A stretch of 64,000 nucleotides of DNA from Porticoccus sp964276025 (GCA_964276025.1 CAXYDD010000002.1:372001-436000); one strand, 5' to 3'; shown: positions 44,785-54,905, numbered from the stretch's first letter. Made by a program: numbers and translations. The notes: a model not told the origin generated them from the letters alone.

Positions 44785-45897
44785 ATGAAACCATCAATAA
44801 AACCGACTAATCCTAATTTTTCTTCAGGGCCCTGTAGTAAGAGGCCCGGCTACGATGTAAATAATCTAGATCTTCAGGCATTGGGGCGCTCGCATCGTGC
44901 TGCGGTCGGAAAAGCTGCTTTGGGGCGAGCCTGTCTTGAAACATCAGAGGTACTAGGTTTACCAAAAGATTATTTAGTTGGTATCGTCCCAGCTTCTGAT
45001 ACTGGTGCTTTCGAGATGGCTATGTGGTCTCTACTTGGGCAGAGAAATACTGACGTTTTCTCATGGGAGTCTTTTGGTAAAGGCTGGGTAACTGATATTT
45101 TAAAGCAACTGAAACTCGAAAATGTAAAATCTTTTTCCGCCGATTATGGGCATCTCCCCGATCTTAGCAAAGCAGATCCAGATAACGATATTGTTTTTAC
45201 ATGGAACGGCACTACATCTGGGGTCAAAGTGCCCAATGCAGAATGGATCGCATCTGATAGAAAAGGTCTTACTATCTGTGATGCAACATCTGCTGTTTTT
45301 GCTATGGATATGCCATGGGAAAAACTTGATGTCGTAACTTTTAGTTGGCAAAAAGTTTTAGGTGGTGAGGGTGCTCATGGAGTCATCATACTAAGCCCGC
45401 GTGCAGTCCAGCGACTTGAGAGCTATACGCCACCCTGGCCTATGCCCAAGATATTTAGATTGACTAAGAATGGTAAGCTGATTGAGGGTATATTTAGGGG
45501 TGAGACTATAAATACTCCTTCTATGCTTTGTGTTTCAGATTATCTCGATGCTATCAATTGGGTTAAGTCTATTGGAGGACTCCAAGGAGCAATATTGCGA
45601 TCAAAAAATAATCTTGAAGTTATTAAGAAATTTGTTGAAGATAATAATTGGATTAATTTTTTAGCCACGGATTTTGATACGATTTCAAATACTAGCATTT
45701 GCTTGATTTTAGATCTAGAGGCCGATAAGGTCAAAGAATTAGTCAAGTTGTTGGCAAAAGAAGAGGTAGCGTTTGATATAGGATCCTACCGTGATGCGCC
45801 AGCCGGCTTAAGGATCTGGGGCGGAGCAACAATAGATTCTTTAGATCTCGAAGCATTAATGCCTTGGATCAAATGGGCATATCATGAGGTATTATAG
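44785..45897 (+). CDS. serC: Phosphoserine aminotransferase, alphaproteobacterial-type (SerC2)
   Basis: PLP enzyme making O-phosphoserine from 3-phosphohydroxypyruvate. It belongs to the form common in alphaproteobacteria rather than the E. coli SerC type: PNFSSGPCSKRPGYD, LGRSHRAAVGKAAL, IVPASDTGAFEMAMWSLLG and the PLP lysine in FSWQKVLGGEGAHG. About 370 residues. ATG at 44785 with AGG upstream starts MKPSIKPTNPNFSSGP as in relatives; ATG at 44758 is upstream. serA follows after 36 bases. Confidence 0.92.
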   Translation: MKPSIKPTNPNFSSGPCSKRPGYDVNNLDLQALGRSHRAAVGKAALGRACLETSEVLGLPKDYLVGIVPASDTGAFEMAMWSLLGQRNTDVFSWESFGKGWVTDILKQLKLENVKSFSADYGHLPDLSKADPDNDIVFTWNGTTSGVKVPNAEWIASDRKGLTICDATSAVFAMDMPWEKLDVVTFSWQKVLGGEGAHGVIILSPRAVQRLESYTPPWPMPKIFRLTKNGKLIEGIFRGETINTPSMLCVSDYLDAINWVKSIGGLQGAILRSKNNLEVIKKFVEDNNWINFLATDFDTISNTSICLILDLEADKVKELVKLLAKEEVAFDIGSYRDAPAGLRIWGGATIDSLDLEALMPWIKWAYHEVL

Positions 45898-45933
45898 GAA
45901 TATTTAAATCAATACACACATAGAGTAAAAAAC

Positions 45934-47103
45934 ATGCATAAAGTACGCACCTACAACAAAATTTCATCTAAAGGCCTTAGTCGTTTTGAAGCTGGAAACT
46001 ACATAGTAACCGATAACGTTTCTGATCCAGATGCATTTATACTTAGAAGCCAAAAATTACATGACGAGGAAATACCATCCAGTGTTAAAGCTGTTGCTAG
46101 AGCTGGAGCAGGCGTAAATAACATTCCAATTGATAAATTTACTCAAAAAGGGGTTGTTGTATTTAACACCCCGGGTGCAAACGCCAATGCAGTAAAAGAG
46201 CTTGTTGCATCTGCGCTCTTAATATCTTCGAGAGATATTTTTGGGGGTATGAATTATGTGCAAGGGTTAACTGAAATTAAAGATCCATCTGAAATGTCTA
46301 AATTACTCGAGAAACAAAAAAGTCAATTTGCGGGATCTGAAATTGCAGGAAAAACACTGGGTGTTGTAGGCCTTGGGGCTATAGGGTCGATGGTTGCAAA
46401 TATGGCGCTAGAATTAGGTATGAATGTTATTGGTTTTGATCCAGCAATGTCAGTTGAGGCTGCATGGCGCTTGTCTCACAAAGTTGAAAAGATGGATAGC
46501 CTTCAAAATTTACTATCTCAGGCAGATTTCATTACTATGCATGTTCCAGCACTAGACGCAACTAAACATCTAATTAATAGCGAAGCATTAACATGCATGA
46601 AGAGCTCTGCCGTTCTATTAAATTTTGCTCGTGAGGAGGTTGTTGATTCATTGGCAGTAAAACAAGCTTTAGATAATAAAAAACTAAATAAATATGTTAC
46701 AGACTTCCCCACACCAGATATTTTAGGTCGTGTGGATGTACTGCTAATGCCACATATTGGAGCTAGTACAAGTGAGGCTGAAGAGAACTGCGCTGTTATG
46801 GCTGCTGATCAATTGATGGAATATCTTGAGCAAGGCAATATTTCTAATTCGGTCAATTTTCCAAAAACAAAAATGCCAAGACATGGTGGTTATAGGATTA
46901 CTTTTTGCAACAATAATGTTCCAAAAGTTTTAGGAAATGTCCTGACCCTCTTGGCCGATTGTAGTCTTAATGTAATTGATATGGTTAATAAGAGTAGGAA
47001 CGAGATAGCATACAACATCATAGATGTTGAGTCAGAGCCAACTCAAGAGCTACTCGGAAAAATCTCTAGTGTAGAGGGGATACTGAGTGTCAGGCTTCTT
47101 TAA
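45934..47103 (+). CDS. serA: D-3-phosphoglycerate dehydrogenase
   Basis: First committed step of serine synthesis. The short form of 389 residues: substrate domain (VARAGAGVNNIPIDKF), NAD-binding GVVGLGAIGSMVANMA, catalytic Arg in NFAREEVVD, Glu in the DFPTPDI region and His in LMPHIGAS, and a C-terminal ACT domain (about 315-389). It forms a serine unit with serC. A perfect 9-bp inverted repeat begins at its stop codon. Confidence 0.95.
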   Translation: MHKVRTYNKISSKGLSRFEAGNYIVTDNVSDPDAFILRSQKLHDEEIPSSVKAVARAGAGVNNIPIDKFTQKGVVVFNTPGANANAVKELVASALLISSRDIFGGMNYVQGLTEIKDPSEMSKLLEKQKSQFAGSEIAGKTLGVVGLGAIGSMVANMALELGMNVIGFDPAMSVEAAWRLSHKVEKMDSLQNLLSQADFITMHVPALDATKHLINSEALTCMKSSAVLLNFAREEVVDSLAVKQALDNKKLNKYVTDFPTPDILGRVDVLLMPHIGASTSEAEENCAVMAADQLMEYLEQGNISNSVNFPKTKMPRHGGYRITFCNNNVPKVLGNVLTLLADCSLNVIDMVNKSRNEIAYNIIDVESEPTQELLGKISSVEGILSVRLL

Positions 47104-47134
47104 ATCGCTCCCCCTGAATCTGATCAGCGATTTA
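47101..47134 (+). repeat. Hairpin between serA and pdxH
   Basis: TAAATCGCT (47101-47109, including the serA stop) and AGCGATTTA (47126-47134) form a perfect 9-bp inverted repeat with a 16-base loop. No T run follows, so it is not a classic terminator; it may protect the serA mRNA end or weaken read-through into pdxH. Confidence 0.5.
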
Positions 47135-47161
47135 AAAATTAGTATGCTTTGGAGAACATAA

Positions 47162-47797
47162 ATGTCCCTTGAAGATACTCGTCGAGAATATCAATATGAC
47201 TCTTTGACCAGAGAGTCACTTAAAAATTGCCCCATAGATCAATTTTCTTGTTGGATGGATGAGGCGCTTCAGGCAAATCTTTCTGATCCCACTGCTATGT
47301 CCTTAGCGACAATTAATAAAAATGGAAAACCATGGCAACGTACAGTTTTGTTGAAAGAGTTCAATAAAAAAGGCTTCACATTTTATACTAATCTTAAAAG
47401 TCGCAAAGCTGTAGATATAAAAAATAATTCGAATGTAAGCCTATTATTTCCTTGGTTTAATCTTGATCGCCAGGTAATTATTTGTGGAAAAGCACAATTA
47501 CTTTCAAAAGAGGAATCTAAAATTTATTTTGAAAAGCGCCCAAGAGATAGTCAAATTGGAGCATGGGCCTCTTTACAAAGCAAAGTGATAGATTCTCGAA
47601 AAGCTTTTGAAGATGAATTTTCTCGTCTAGAAGAGAGATATGCTGATATAGATATACCGTTTCCTAAATTTTGGGGGGGGTACAGAGTAGTCCCGATTGA
47701 GGTTGAGTTTTGGCAAGGCGGAGAAAAACGTCTTCATGATAGATTTCAGTATAGGTTAGATGGTAAAAATTGGTCTATTTCTAGGTTATCACCATGA
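47162..47797 (+). CDS. pdxH: Pyridoxine 5'-phosphate oxidase
   Basis: FMN enzyme making pyridoxal phosphate. It has the N-terminal helix RREYQYDSLTRESL, FMN region MSLATINKNGKPWQRTVLLKE, FYTNLKSRKAVDI, and the C-terminal KFWGGYRVVPIEVEFWQGGEKRLHDR with RL. 211 residues. The WGG codons contain an eight-G run (47673-47680). It follows PLP-dependent serC and serA and is convergent with rho. Confidence 0.96.
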   Translation: MSLEDTRREYQYDSLTRESLKNCPIDQFSCWMDEALQANLSDPTAMSLATINKNGKPWQRTVLLKEFNKKGFTFYTNLKSRKAVDIKNNSNVSLLFPWFNLDRQVIICGKAQLLSKEESKIYFEKRPRDSQIGAWASLQSKVIDSRKAFEDEFSRLEERYADIDIPFPKFWGGYRVVPIEVEFWQGGEKRLHDRFQYRLDGKNWSISRLSP

Positions 47798-47828
47798 TAT
47801 TATTAGAATTTTTAAACTATTAGGTACA

Positions 47829-49088
47829 TTATTTTTTCTTCATGGAAAGGAAAAAATCATTATTTGTAGCCGATCCTTTAAGTTTGTCTATCAGAAATTC
47901 AATAGCGTCTGAATCTTCCATGCTATGGAGCAATTTTCTAAGAATCCAAACTTTTTGTAAATCTTCTTCAGACATTAAAAGATCTTCGCGACGTGTACCT
48001 GATCGCCTAATATTTATTGCGGGATAAACCCTCTTTTCGGATACTTTTCGATCTAAATGCAGTTCAAGATTTCCCGTGCCTTTAAACTCTTCATATATTA
48101 CTTCATCCATTTTAGAGCCAGTTTCCACTAATGCTGTCGCTATAATCGTTAGACTACCGCCTTGTTCTATATTTCTGGCTGCACCAAAGAAACGTTTTGG
48201 CCTTTCAAGAGCATGGGCGTCAACACCGCCAGTTAAAACCTTACCTGAAGATGGCTGAACAGTATTATAAGCTCTAGCGAGACGCGTAATAGAATCAAGT
48301 AGTATCACAACATCTTTTTTATGCTCTACAAGCCTTTTAGCTTTTTCTATTACCATTTCTGCAACTTGCACATGGCGCGAGGGCGGCTCATCGAAAGTTG
48401 ATGCTACAACTTCTCCTCGGACGGTTCGTTGCATTTCGGTAACCTCTTCTGGTCTTTCATCTATAAGAAGTACGATAATATGACACTCAGGATTATTTCG
48501 AATAATAGCTTGAGCTGTATGCTGCATCATTATAGTTTTTCCGACCTTAGGAGGCGCAACAATTAAACCACGCTGACCTTTTCCTATCGGTGAAATTAAG
48601 TCAATTATTCGCCCAGTTAGATCTTCTGTAGAACCATTTCCCGCTTCTAAAACTAAACGTTCATCTGGAAAAAGAGGAGTTAAATTCTCAAATAAAATTT
48701 TATTACGTGCGTCTTCAGGCTTATCAAAATTTATTTTATCAAGCTTGAGCATTGCAAAATAGCGCTCACCTTCTTTTGGCGGCCTAATCTTTCCAGCAAT
48801 TGAATCCCCGGTTCTAAGATTAAAACGGCGAATTTGACTTGGTGATACATAAATATCATCTGGTCCCGCTAAATAAGATGCATCTGAAGATCTTAAAAAA
48901 CCAAAACCATCAGGAAGGATTTCTAAAACACCCTCGCCATAAATATCTTCACCACTTTTTGCATGGCGCTTTAATATGCTAAAAATAACGTCTTGTTTTC
49001 TCGAGCGAGCTAGATTATCAAGACCATTTTCCGAAGCTATTCTTATAAGCTCGTCAATGGGTTTAGTTTTCAATTCTGTTAGATTCAT
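47829..49088 (-). CDS. rho: Transcription termination factor Rho
   Basis: Hexameric RNA helicase for factor-dependent termination. The N-terminal domain is MNLTELKTKPIDELIRIA, then the RNA-binding cold-shock fold GFGFLRSSDASYLAGPDDIYVSPS, Walker A PPKVGKTIM, Walker B VVILLDSITRLARAYN and the Q/R-loop region. About 419 residues. ATG at 49088 matches the family start; a further ATG upstream (49106) adds six residues. The trxA-rho neighbourhood follows Pseudomonas. Confidence 0.97.
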   Translation of the reverse strand: MNLTELKTKPIDELIRIASENGLDNLARSRKQDVIFSILKRHAKSGEDIYGEGVLEILPDGFGFLRSSDASYLAGPDDIYVSPSQIRRFNLRTGDSIAGKIRPPKEGERYFAMLKLDKINFDKPEDARNKILFENLTPLFPDERLVLEAGNGSTEDLTGRIIDLISPIGKGQRGLIVAPPKVGKTIMMQHTAQAIIRNNPECHIIVLLIDERPEEVTEMQRTVRGEVVASTFDEPPSRHVQVAEMVIEKAKRLVEHKKDVVILLDSITRLARAYNTVQPSSGKVLTGGVDAHALERPKRFFGAARNIEQGGSLTIIATALVETGSKMDEVIYEEFKGTGNLELHLDRKVSEKRVYPAINIRRSGTRREDLLMSEEDLQKVWILRKLLHSMEDSDAIEFLIDKLKGSATNNDFFLSMKKK

Positions 49089-49281
49089 AGATTTAGAGGT
49101 ATACACAGTTATTAAATTTGAATGGAGTAGTAGCCAAGAAAGTATTATGGCTACATACAGGGGTTATAGTTGTAATTTTTTGATTTTCTCGATTTTAGGA
49201 TAACTATACTGCAGTTTTTTTAAGTATAGGCTTCAAAATAGTAAATCGCAATAGATTAAACGTGTGAATAAGGTGTTAATA

Positions 49282-49608
49282 TTATAAATTTGACTCTATA
49301 AATTCAATTAGTTGAACTTTAGAGAGAGCGCCAACCTTTGTTGCCTCTACATTACCATCCTTAAATATTATTAAAGTTGGAATACCTCTGACGTTAAATT
49401 TGTTTGGAGTATTTGGATTATCATCTACATCCATCTTACATATTTTGATGCGGTCAGCGTAATCATTAGATATTTCGTCAAGCATGGGTGCAATCATTTT
49501 ACATGGTCCGCACCATGCAGCCCAAAAATCAAGTAAAACCGGAATTTTGGAATTTGCAACATCATTTTCAAAACTTATATCAGTGACGTGAACGATATTT
49601 TCGCTCAT
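49282..49608 (-). CDS. trxA: Thioredoxin 1
   Basis: Cytoplasmic thiol reductant. The active site is WAAWCGPCKM, with the cis-Pro in RGIPTLIIF and the buried Asp in FENDVANS-type N terminus. 108 residues. It lies upstream of rho on the same strand with a 193-base gap between them. Confidence 0.97.
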   Translation of the reverse strand: MSENIVHVTDISFENDVANSKIPVLLDFWAAWCGPCKMIAPMLDEISNDYADRIKICKMDVDDNPNTPNKFNVRGIPTLIIFKDGNVEATKVGALSKVQLIEFIESNL

Positions 49609-49800
49609 ATTAGAAAATCTCCATTATTGATGTAAACAGATCAGAAAAAATTATAATTATATACTAACACTTGCTTTAGGCAGCAAACAAATAACAATTG
49701 TAAATTTATTGCGAATAACAATTTAAATTATACATGTGTTAACTAAATATATGTAACTCTACTACTAGCTTTTATTTTTTGGGTGCTAGGATTTGTGTCT

Positions 49801-50949
49801 TCAAAAATACTCAAGCACAGAATTTAGTAGCATGCGACCCTTTTGCGTTGCACAAATATTTTTATCTGAATCTGCAATTAATCGTTGTTCCTTTAGTATT
49901 TTTAGCGATGGCAATATGTTTGTATGAGGTAGACCAGTTCTATCTTGAAATATTTCATTTGAAACACCCTGATTTATTCGAAGTGCGTTCATCATAAATT
50001 CTAATGGTAGTTCCTCTAAAGAAATATCTTTGCATTTGGATGTATACAATTTTTGATCATTTAGGTAGTCCTTTGGAGACCTAGTTTTTTGTGTCCGTAT
50101 AATTTTTTTTTCTTTTGGTAGGGAAATTTTTCCATGAGCCCCCGCCCCAATACCAAGATAATCTCCAAATTCCCAATAGTTCATATTATGTAAAGCTTTA
50201 TTATTTCCTTTGCAATACGCAGATACTTCATATTGCTTATAACCAGAATTTTCTAATAGTATTTTTCCTTTATTTTGTATATCTTCGAGCAGTATATCGG
50301 TTGGTAGTAATGGAGGTTTATTAAAAAATTCAGTATTTGGTTCAATAGTAAGCTGGTACCATGAAATATGTTTAGGGGCTAATTTGATGGCACATATGAG
50401 GTCATCCATTGCTAGATCAATCGTCTGTCCAGGTAAACCATGCATTAAATCAAGGTTTATATTTTCAAATCCTGCAAGCTTTGCATTTTCTACAGCATAA
50501 ATAGCTTGTTCTGAAGAATGTATTCTTCCAAGAGTTACTAATTGAACATCATTAAAACTTTGTATGCCGATAGACAACCTGTTAATGCCATTAGCCTTAT
50601 AGTCAGCAAACTTTTTTTGCTCAAAGACCCCTGGGTTAGCCTCCAGTGTAATTTCTACATCTTCTTTAAAACCTATACGGCTTTCTACCGCCTCGAGTAT
50701 TTCTCCAATTGCATTTGCTGAAAATAAACTAGGAGTCCCGCCACCAAAAAAAATTGAAGTAAGTTTCCTGTCTTGAACAAGATTTAATGATTCATCTAGG
50801 TCATTTATAAGAGATATTAAATATTCTTTTTCCGGTATATCTGCTGTTTTTGTATGTGAATTAAAATCGCAATATGGACATTTTTTTATGCACCATGGAA
50901 TGTGAATATAAAGTGAAAGGGGAGGGAGGCATAATTTTGGATAATGCAT
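49801..50949 (-). CDS. hemW: HemW, radical SAM haem chaperone
   Basis: Radical SAM protein of the HemN-like HemW type, thought to deliver haem rather than oxidise coproporphyrinogen. The cluster motif is in CIKKCPYCDFNSH, followed by FFGGGTPSL, NRLSIGIQSFND and DLMHGLPGQT. 382 residues, the shorter HemW length. hemF is present elsewhere in the window, so HemN activity is not needed here. It is followed by a run of leftward genes. Confidence 0.94.
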   Translation of the reverse strand: MHYPKLCLPPLSLYIHIPWCIKKCPYCDFNSHTKTADIPEKEYLISLINDLDESLNLVQDRKLTSIFFGGGTPSLFSANAIGEILEAVESRIGFKEDVEITLEANPGVFEQKKFADYKANGINRLSIGIQSFNDVQLVTLGRIHSSEQAIYAVENAKLAGFENINLDLMHGLPGQTIDLAMDDLICAIKLAPKHISWYQLTIEPNTEFFNKPPLLPTDILLEDIQNKGKILLENSGYKQYEVSAYCKGNNKALHNMNYWEFGDYLGIGAGAHGKISLPKEKKIIRTQKTRSPKDYLNDQKLYTSKCKDISLEELPLEFMMNALRINQGVSNEIFQDRTGLPHTNILPSLKILKEQRLIADSDKNICATQKGRMLLNSVLEYF

Positions 50950-50984
50950 AGAGTTACTTTTAAGGTTTTTAGTACTTATATTAT

Positions 50985-51839
50985 TTAGTTAAAAACAACC
51001 GTTTTATTTGCATAAATTAATATTCTATTTTCAATATGCCTTCTTATAGCTCTTGACAGCACCACTCTCTCCAAGTCTCTACCCTTTCTAGTCAAATCTG
51101 AAATCTGATCACGATGAGAAACACGAGCAATATCTTGCTCTATAATTGGTCCTCCGTCTAATTCTTCAGTAACATAATGGCTTGTTGCTCCAATTAATTT
51201 TACACCGCGCTCATAAGCCCTGTGATATGGCTTGGCTCCTATAAATGCAGGTAAAAACGAATGGTGTATATTAATAATCTTTTCGGGATATCTTCTGATA
51301 AAGTCAGGAGATAAAATTTGCATATACCTGGCCAAAATTATCAGGTCTATATCTAGTCTATTTAATATTTCATTTTGCCTTTGCTCAGCCTCCCCCTTAT
51401 TTTCTTTGGTAACTTTAATATAATGAAAAGGGATTCCATAAAAGCTAACTAGCTCTTCTGCATTTTTGTGGTTGCTTAAAACAACCGAAATTTCACAGTC
51501 TAAATCACCACTTTTATGCTTATGCAGTAAATCAGCTAAGCAGTGATCGTAATGAGAAACCATTATGGCTACTTTATTTTTTATTTGATTAGACTTTAGT
51601 CGCCAATCCATATTATATTTTTTAGCAACTTCTTCAAAAGTAGAATGAAATTGATTTTCACAAAGGGAGAAATCTGAAACATCCCACTCTAGCCTCATCA
51701 AAAATAAATTATTTTCTGTGTCTAAATGTTGATTAGCATGCAAAATGTTCGCGTTATGAGACAATAAAAAACTAGTTACTGCTTCAATGATACCTTTCTT
51801 GTCAGGACAGCTAACAAGTAGTGTGGCTGTTTTTTTCAT
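50985..51839 (-). CDS. purU: Formyltetrahydrofolate deformylase PurU
   Basis: Hydrolyses 10-formyl-THF to formate and THF, balancing one-carbon pools. An N-terminal ACT domain (SCPDKKGIIEAVTSFLLSH) is followed by a formyltransferase-like domain with NIHHSFLPAFIGAKPYHRA and TEELDGGPIIEQD (Asn-His-Asp site). 284 residues. It sits between rdgB and hemW; in Pseudomonas it is not in this cluster. Confidence 0.94.
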   Translation of the reverse strand: MKKTATLLVSCPDKKGIIEAVTSFLLSHNANILHANQHLDTENNLFLMRLEWDVSDFSLCENQFHSTFEEVAKKYNMDWRLKSNQIKNKVAIMVSHYDHCLADLLHKHKSGDLDCEISVVLSNHKNAEELVSFYGIPFHYIKVTKENKGEAEQRQNEILNRLDIDLIILARYMQILSPDFIRRYPEKIINIHHSFLPAFIGAKPYHRAYERGVKLIGATSHYVTEELDGGPIIEQDIARVSHRDQISDLTRKGRDLERVVLSRAIRRHIENRILIYANKTVVFN

Positions 51840-51861
51840 GATACCCCCGTATACCTAATAG

Positions 51862-52473
51862 CTAATTTTTTAAACCATTATTTGAAATTAAATATAATTT
51901 TTTCAATAGCACAGCCATTGCTTGGCTTCGATGGCTAATTTTGTTTTTTACATTATTTGTTAGTTCAGCCGACGTACATTTTAGTTCCGGTATATAAAAA
52001 ATAGGGTCGTAACCAAAACCTTGATGACCTTTTGCTTCAAGTGCAATTGAACCCTCCCAACTTCCTTGAGCAATAATTGGGGTCGGGTCATTAGGGTGAT
52101 CCATTTTGACTATAACACATTGATATCGAGCTATACGCTCAGAGAAAGGAACACCATTTAGGGCCAACAATAACTTTGATATATTTTCTTCGTCTGTTGC
52201 GTCATTACCGGCAAATCGTGATGAATATATTCCTGGAGCTCCTTTCAAATAATCAACTTCTAAACCAGAATCATCAGCTATTGAGGGTAAATTTGTGAGC
52301 CTCGAGGCATGCCTAGCTTTAATGAGAGCGTTTTCTACGAAGCTTAAGCCATCTTCAATAGCATCGGGTACGTTGAATTTTGACTGTGGCTCAATTTCAA
52401 TTGCAATATCATCAAATAGTCTTTTAAACTCACGAAGTTTACCTTGGTTACTTGTAGCAATTACAGCTTTCAT
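51862..52473 (-). CDS. rdgB: Non-canonical purine NTP pyrophosphatase RdgB
   Basis: Removes dITP and XTP from the nucleotide pool. Signatures: ATSNQGKLREFKRLF at the N terminus, SIADDSGLEVDYLKGAPGIYSSRFAG in part, and GHQGFGYDPIFYIPE, SHRSQAMAVL. 203 residues. Downstream of DUF4426-metW-metX as in Pseudomonas. Confidence 0.96.
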   Translation of the reverse strand: MKAVIATSNQGKLREFKRLFDDIAIEIEPQSKFNVPDAIEDGLSFVENALIKARHASRLTNLPSIADDSGLEVDYLKGAPGIYSSRFAGNDATDEENISKLLLALNGVPFSERIARYQCVIVKMDHPNDPTPIIAQGSWEGSIALEAKGHQGFGYDPIFYIPELKCTSAELTNNVKNKISHRSQAMAVLLKKLYLISNNGLKN

Positions 52474-52527
52474 AAATTAGTGTTCTTCAATTTAATATGA
52501 CTAATAAAAGTACTATGACAAATCTTA

Positions 52528-52971
52528 TTACTTTTCATAATAAAATTTCTTTTGAAACGAGATCGGAAAACTTTCATCTTCTTCTTTTGTTCTTACAGTA
52601 ATTTTAAACGTCAAAAAATCTTCATTGTAGTACTCGAATGGAGCGATATAGTAAACAGCATCACGATCTTTAATCTCAATGAACTTTAAGTTTTTTCGCT
52701 GTGCAAGCATATTTGAAATGTTACCAGCAATAATAGCCTCTACTCCACCAATCTTTCCATCTAAAGTGACTCCAATAGTTACAAGTCCTTTATCTTTACC
52801 ACGAGCTATACCATATATTTCAGCAATATTTGGTAGGATAAAACTACTGTTAAAAGCACTATAAAATACTCTATATGCACCGATTTCTTTGTAAGGTTTT
52901 TTATCTGCAAAAGCAGAAGAATTTAATAGACATAGAAGACATATTAGAGCAATTTTTTTTAAATTAAGCAT
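52528..52971 (-). CDS. Periplasmic DUF4426-family protein
   Basis: 147 residues with a signal peptide (cleavage near SSAFADKK) and the features YRVFYSAFNSSFILPNIAEIYGI of the DUF4426 family. It lies between metW and rdgB, the same place as in Pseudomonas. The function is unknown. Confidence 0.8.
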   Translation of the reverse strand: MLNLKKIALICLLCLLNSSAFADKKPYKEIGAYRVFYSAFNSSFILPNIAEIYGIARGKDKGLVTIGVTLDGKIGGVEAIIAGNISNMLAQRKNLKFIEIKDRDAVYYIAPFEYYNEDFLTFKITVRTKEEDESFPISFQKKFYYEK

Positions 52972-53007
52972 GATCGATGCTCCTAAGGGTATTTAGATAT
53001 ACTTTAT

Positions 53008-53604
53008 TTATTTGCTTAATAAGTAAATTGCAGTATCGGAGAATAAATTAGGTAAAAACCCTTTGAAAAATTTATCAGCAACATGTTCTGCAGCAAACTC
53101 CTTGCTTTTTATGAGAATATTCTTTTTTGCACATAATTCTTCAAAATCCGAGACGGTACAGAAATGTATATTAGGTGTATTGTACCACTGGTAGTTAAGC
53201 TTCTTGGTGACAGGCATACGACCATAAACTGCTAAAGATATCCTTGCGCGCCAGTAACCAAAATTAGGAAAAGTTACAATACAGTTTTTTCCTACTCTAA
53301 GCATCTCGTCTAATACAAGATCTGGATTTTTCATTGCTTGCAGAGCCTCAGTCATGATTACAGTATCAAAACTTTTGTCAGAGAATTGAGATAACCCAAC
53401 ATCAAGGTTGGTTGCAATGACATTAATATCGTTCGATATCGCTTCACTGATTTTTTCTGGATCAATTTCTAAACCATAGCCCTCAATTTTTTTTTCTAGA
53501 CTAAGTTCTTTGAGCAACATTCCATCCCCACAAGCTAAATCTAAAATTCTGCTGTTAGCCATTATCCAGTTCTTTATAATTTTCAAATCTGTTCGTGGGC
53601 TCAT
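53008..53604 (-). CDS. metW: MetW, methyltransferase-like regulator of MetX
   Basis: Class I SAM-fold protein (RILDLACGDGMLLKEL, LDVGLSQFSDKSFDTVIMTEALQAM, TFPNFGYWRARISL) that is encoded with metX and needed for its activity in some proteobacteria. 198 residues. The start overlaps the metX stop by four bases (ATGA), so it is translationally coupled. Confidence 0.94.
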   Translation of the reverse strand: MSPRTDLKIIKNWIMANSRILDLACGDGMLLKELSLEKKIEGYGLEIDPEKISEAISNDINVIATNLDVGLSQFSDKSFDTVIMTEALQAMKNPDLVLDEMLRVGKNCIVTFPNFGYWRARISLAVYGRMPVTKKLNYQWYNTPNIHFCTVSDFEELCAKKNILIKSKEFAAEHVADKFFKGFLPNLFSDTAIYLLSK

Positions 53605-54791
53605 GATGTTTTTCCTGTCTTAACGTCAGCTTGTCTCTCACGATTATTCTCAGTGAGTATACGATTCATATAAGCAGACAAAGTTTTTTCATAATCTTCG
53701 TTTTTAAGTAAAAATGCATCATGTCCCAAATTAGAATGGATAGCAGCATACGAAACATTCTTTTTTGCATCTATGAGAGCACTAACAATCTCTTCAGAAC
53801 GTGCTGAAGAGAAGCGCCAATCCGATAAAAAAGAAATTATCATAAAATCACATTTAGCTACGCCAAACGCTTTTACTGGATCGTTGTCATACTCCCTAGC
53901 CAAATCAAAATAATCTAATACTCTTGTCATTAATAAATAGCTATTCGCATCAAAACTTCCTGAAAATGCATCACCCTGATGACGCAAGTAACTTTCCACT
54001 TCAAATTCAACTGGGTTATATTGGCCCTGTTGAAAAGAACCAGCACTAATTGATCGACCAAATTTACTACCCATCTGTTCATCGGAAAGATATGTCACAT
54101 GCCCAATCATTCTTGCTAGGGCTAGGCCATTGCGCGGTTGTGTATTTTTTTCAATAAAATTACCATTCTGAAAATCAGGATCTGATTTGATGGCATTTCT
54201 TGCCATTTCGTTAAATGCAATATTTTGTGCACTTAGTTTCATTGCTGAGGCAATGACTATTGCATGATTGATACGATCTGGAAATTCAAGAGCCCAGCGC
54301 ATAGCTTGCATACCACCCAAGCTTCCCCCTATAACAGCGGCCCATTTTTTTATATCGAGCTTGTCAGCAAGTTTAGCTTGGCTCTTGACCCAGTCCCTAG
54401 CTCTTAAAGGGGGAAATGTTACGCCCCATACTTTTCCTGTTTCTGGATTTACTGAGCTGGGTCCAGTGCTTCCATGACAACCTCCTAGATTATTTGGACA
54501 AACCACAAAAAAACGATCGGTATCAATTGGTTTTCCAGGCCCAATATAATTATCCCACCACCCTGGTTTCCAGTCAGCTGGGGAGTGATATCCAGCAGCA
54601 TGATGATGACCACTAAGTGCATGGCATACAAGGACAGCATTATTTTTTTCTTCGTTGAGTTCACCATAAGTTTCAATAACGAGCTGATAGTTAGCTAGAG
54701 TAAGTCCGCAGGCTAATTCTAGTGGCTCATCAAACTTAATAGTCTCTGGAACAACTAGCCCTACTGAATTTTGTGAAATTTTATCTGGCAT
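53601..54791 (-). CDS. metX: Homoserine O-acyltransferase MetX
   Basis: First step of methionine synthesis, acylation of homoserine by an alpha/beta hydrolase-fold enzyme. LVCHALSGHHHAAG, the nucleophile Ser in IGGSLGGMQAMRWAL, the late Asp and the His in NLGHDAFLL form the triad. 396 residues. Family members use succinyl-CoA or acetyl-CoA; position beside metW suggests the gammaproteobacterial succinyl form, not provable here. Confidence 0.95.
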   Translation of the reverse strand: MPDKISQNSVGLVVPETIKFDEPLELACGLTLANYQLVIETYGELNEEKNNAVLVCHALSGHHHAAGYHSPADWKPGWWDNYIGPGKPIDTDRFFVVCPNNLGGCHGSTGPSSVNPETGKVWGVTFPPLRARDWVKSQAKLADKLDIKKWAAVIGGSLGGMQAMRWALEFPDRINHAIVIASAMKLSAQNIAFNEMARNAIKSDPDFQNGNFIEKNTQPRNGLALARMIGHVTYLSDEQMGSKFGRSISAGSFQQGQYNPVEFEVESYLRHQGDAFSGSFDANSYLLMTRVLDYFDLAREYDNDPVKAFGVAKCDFMIISFLSDWRFSSARSEEIVSALIDAKKNVSYAAIHSNLGHDAFLLKNEDYEKTLSAYMNRILTENNRERQADVKTGKTS

Positions 54792-54905
54792 CTGGATTTA
54801 ATTTTCTCCATAGAAATGGGGTAAGAATGTAGTCAAGAGTCCATTTTACGCTATACATCGAAACTATGACTAAATTTTTTTATTCATTTATAAATATGAT
54901 ACTGA

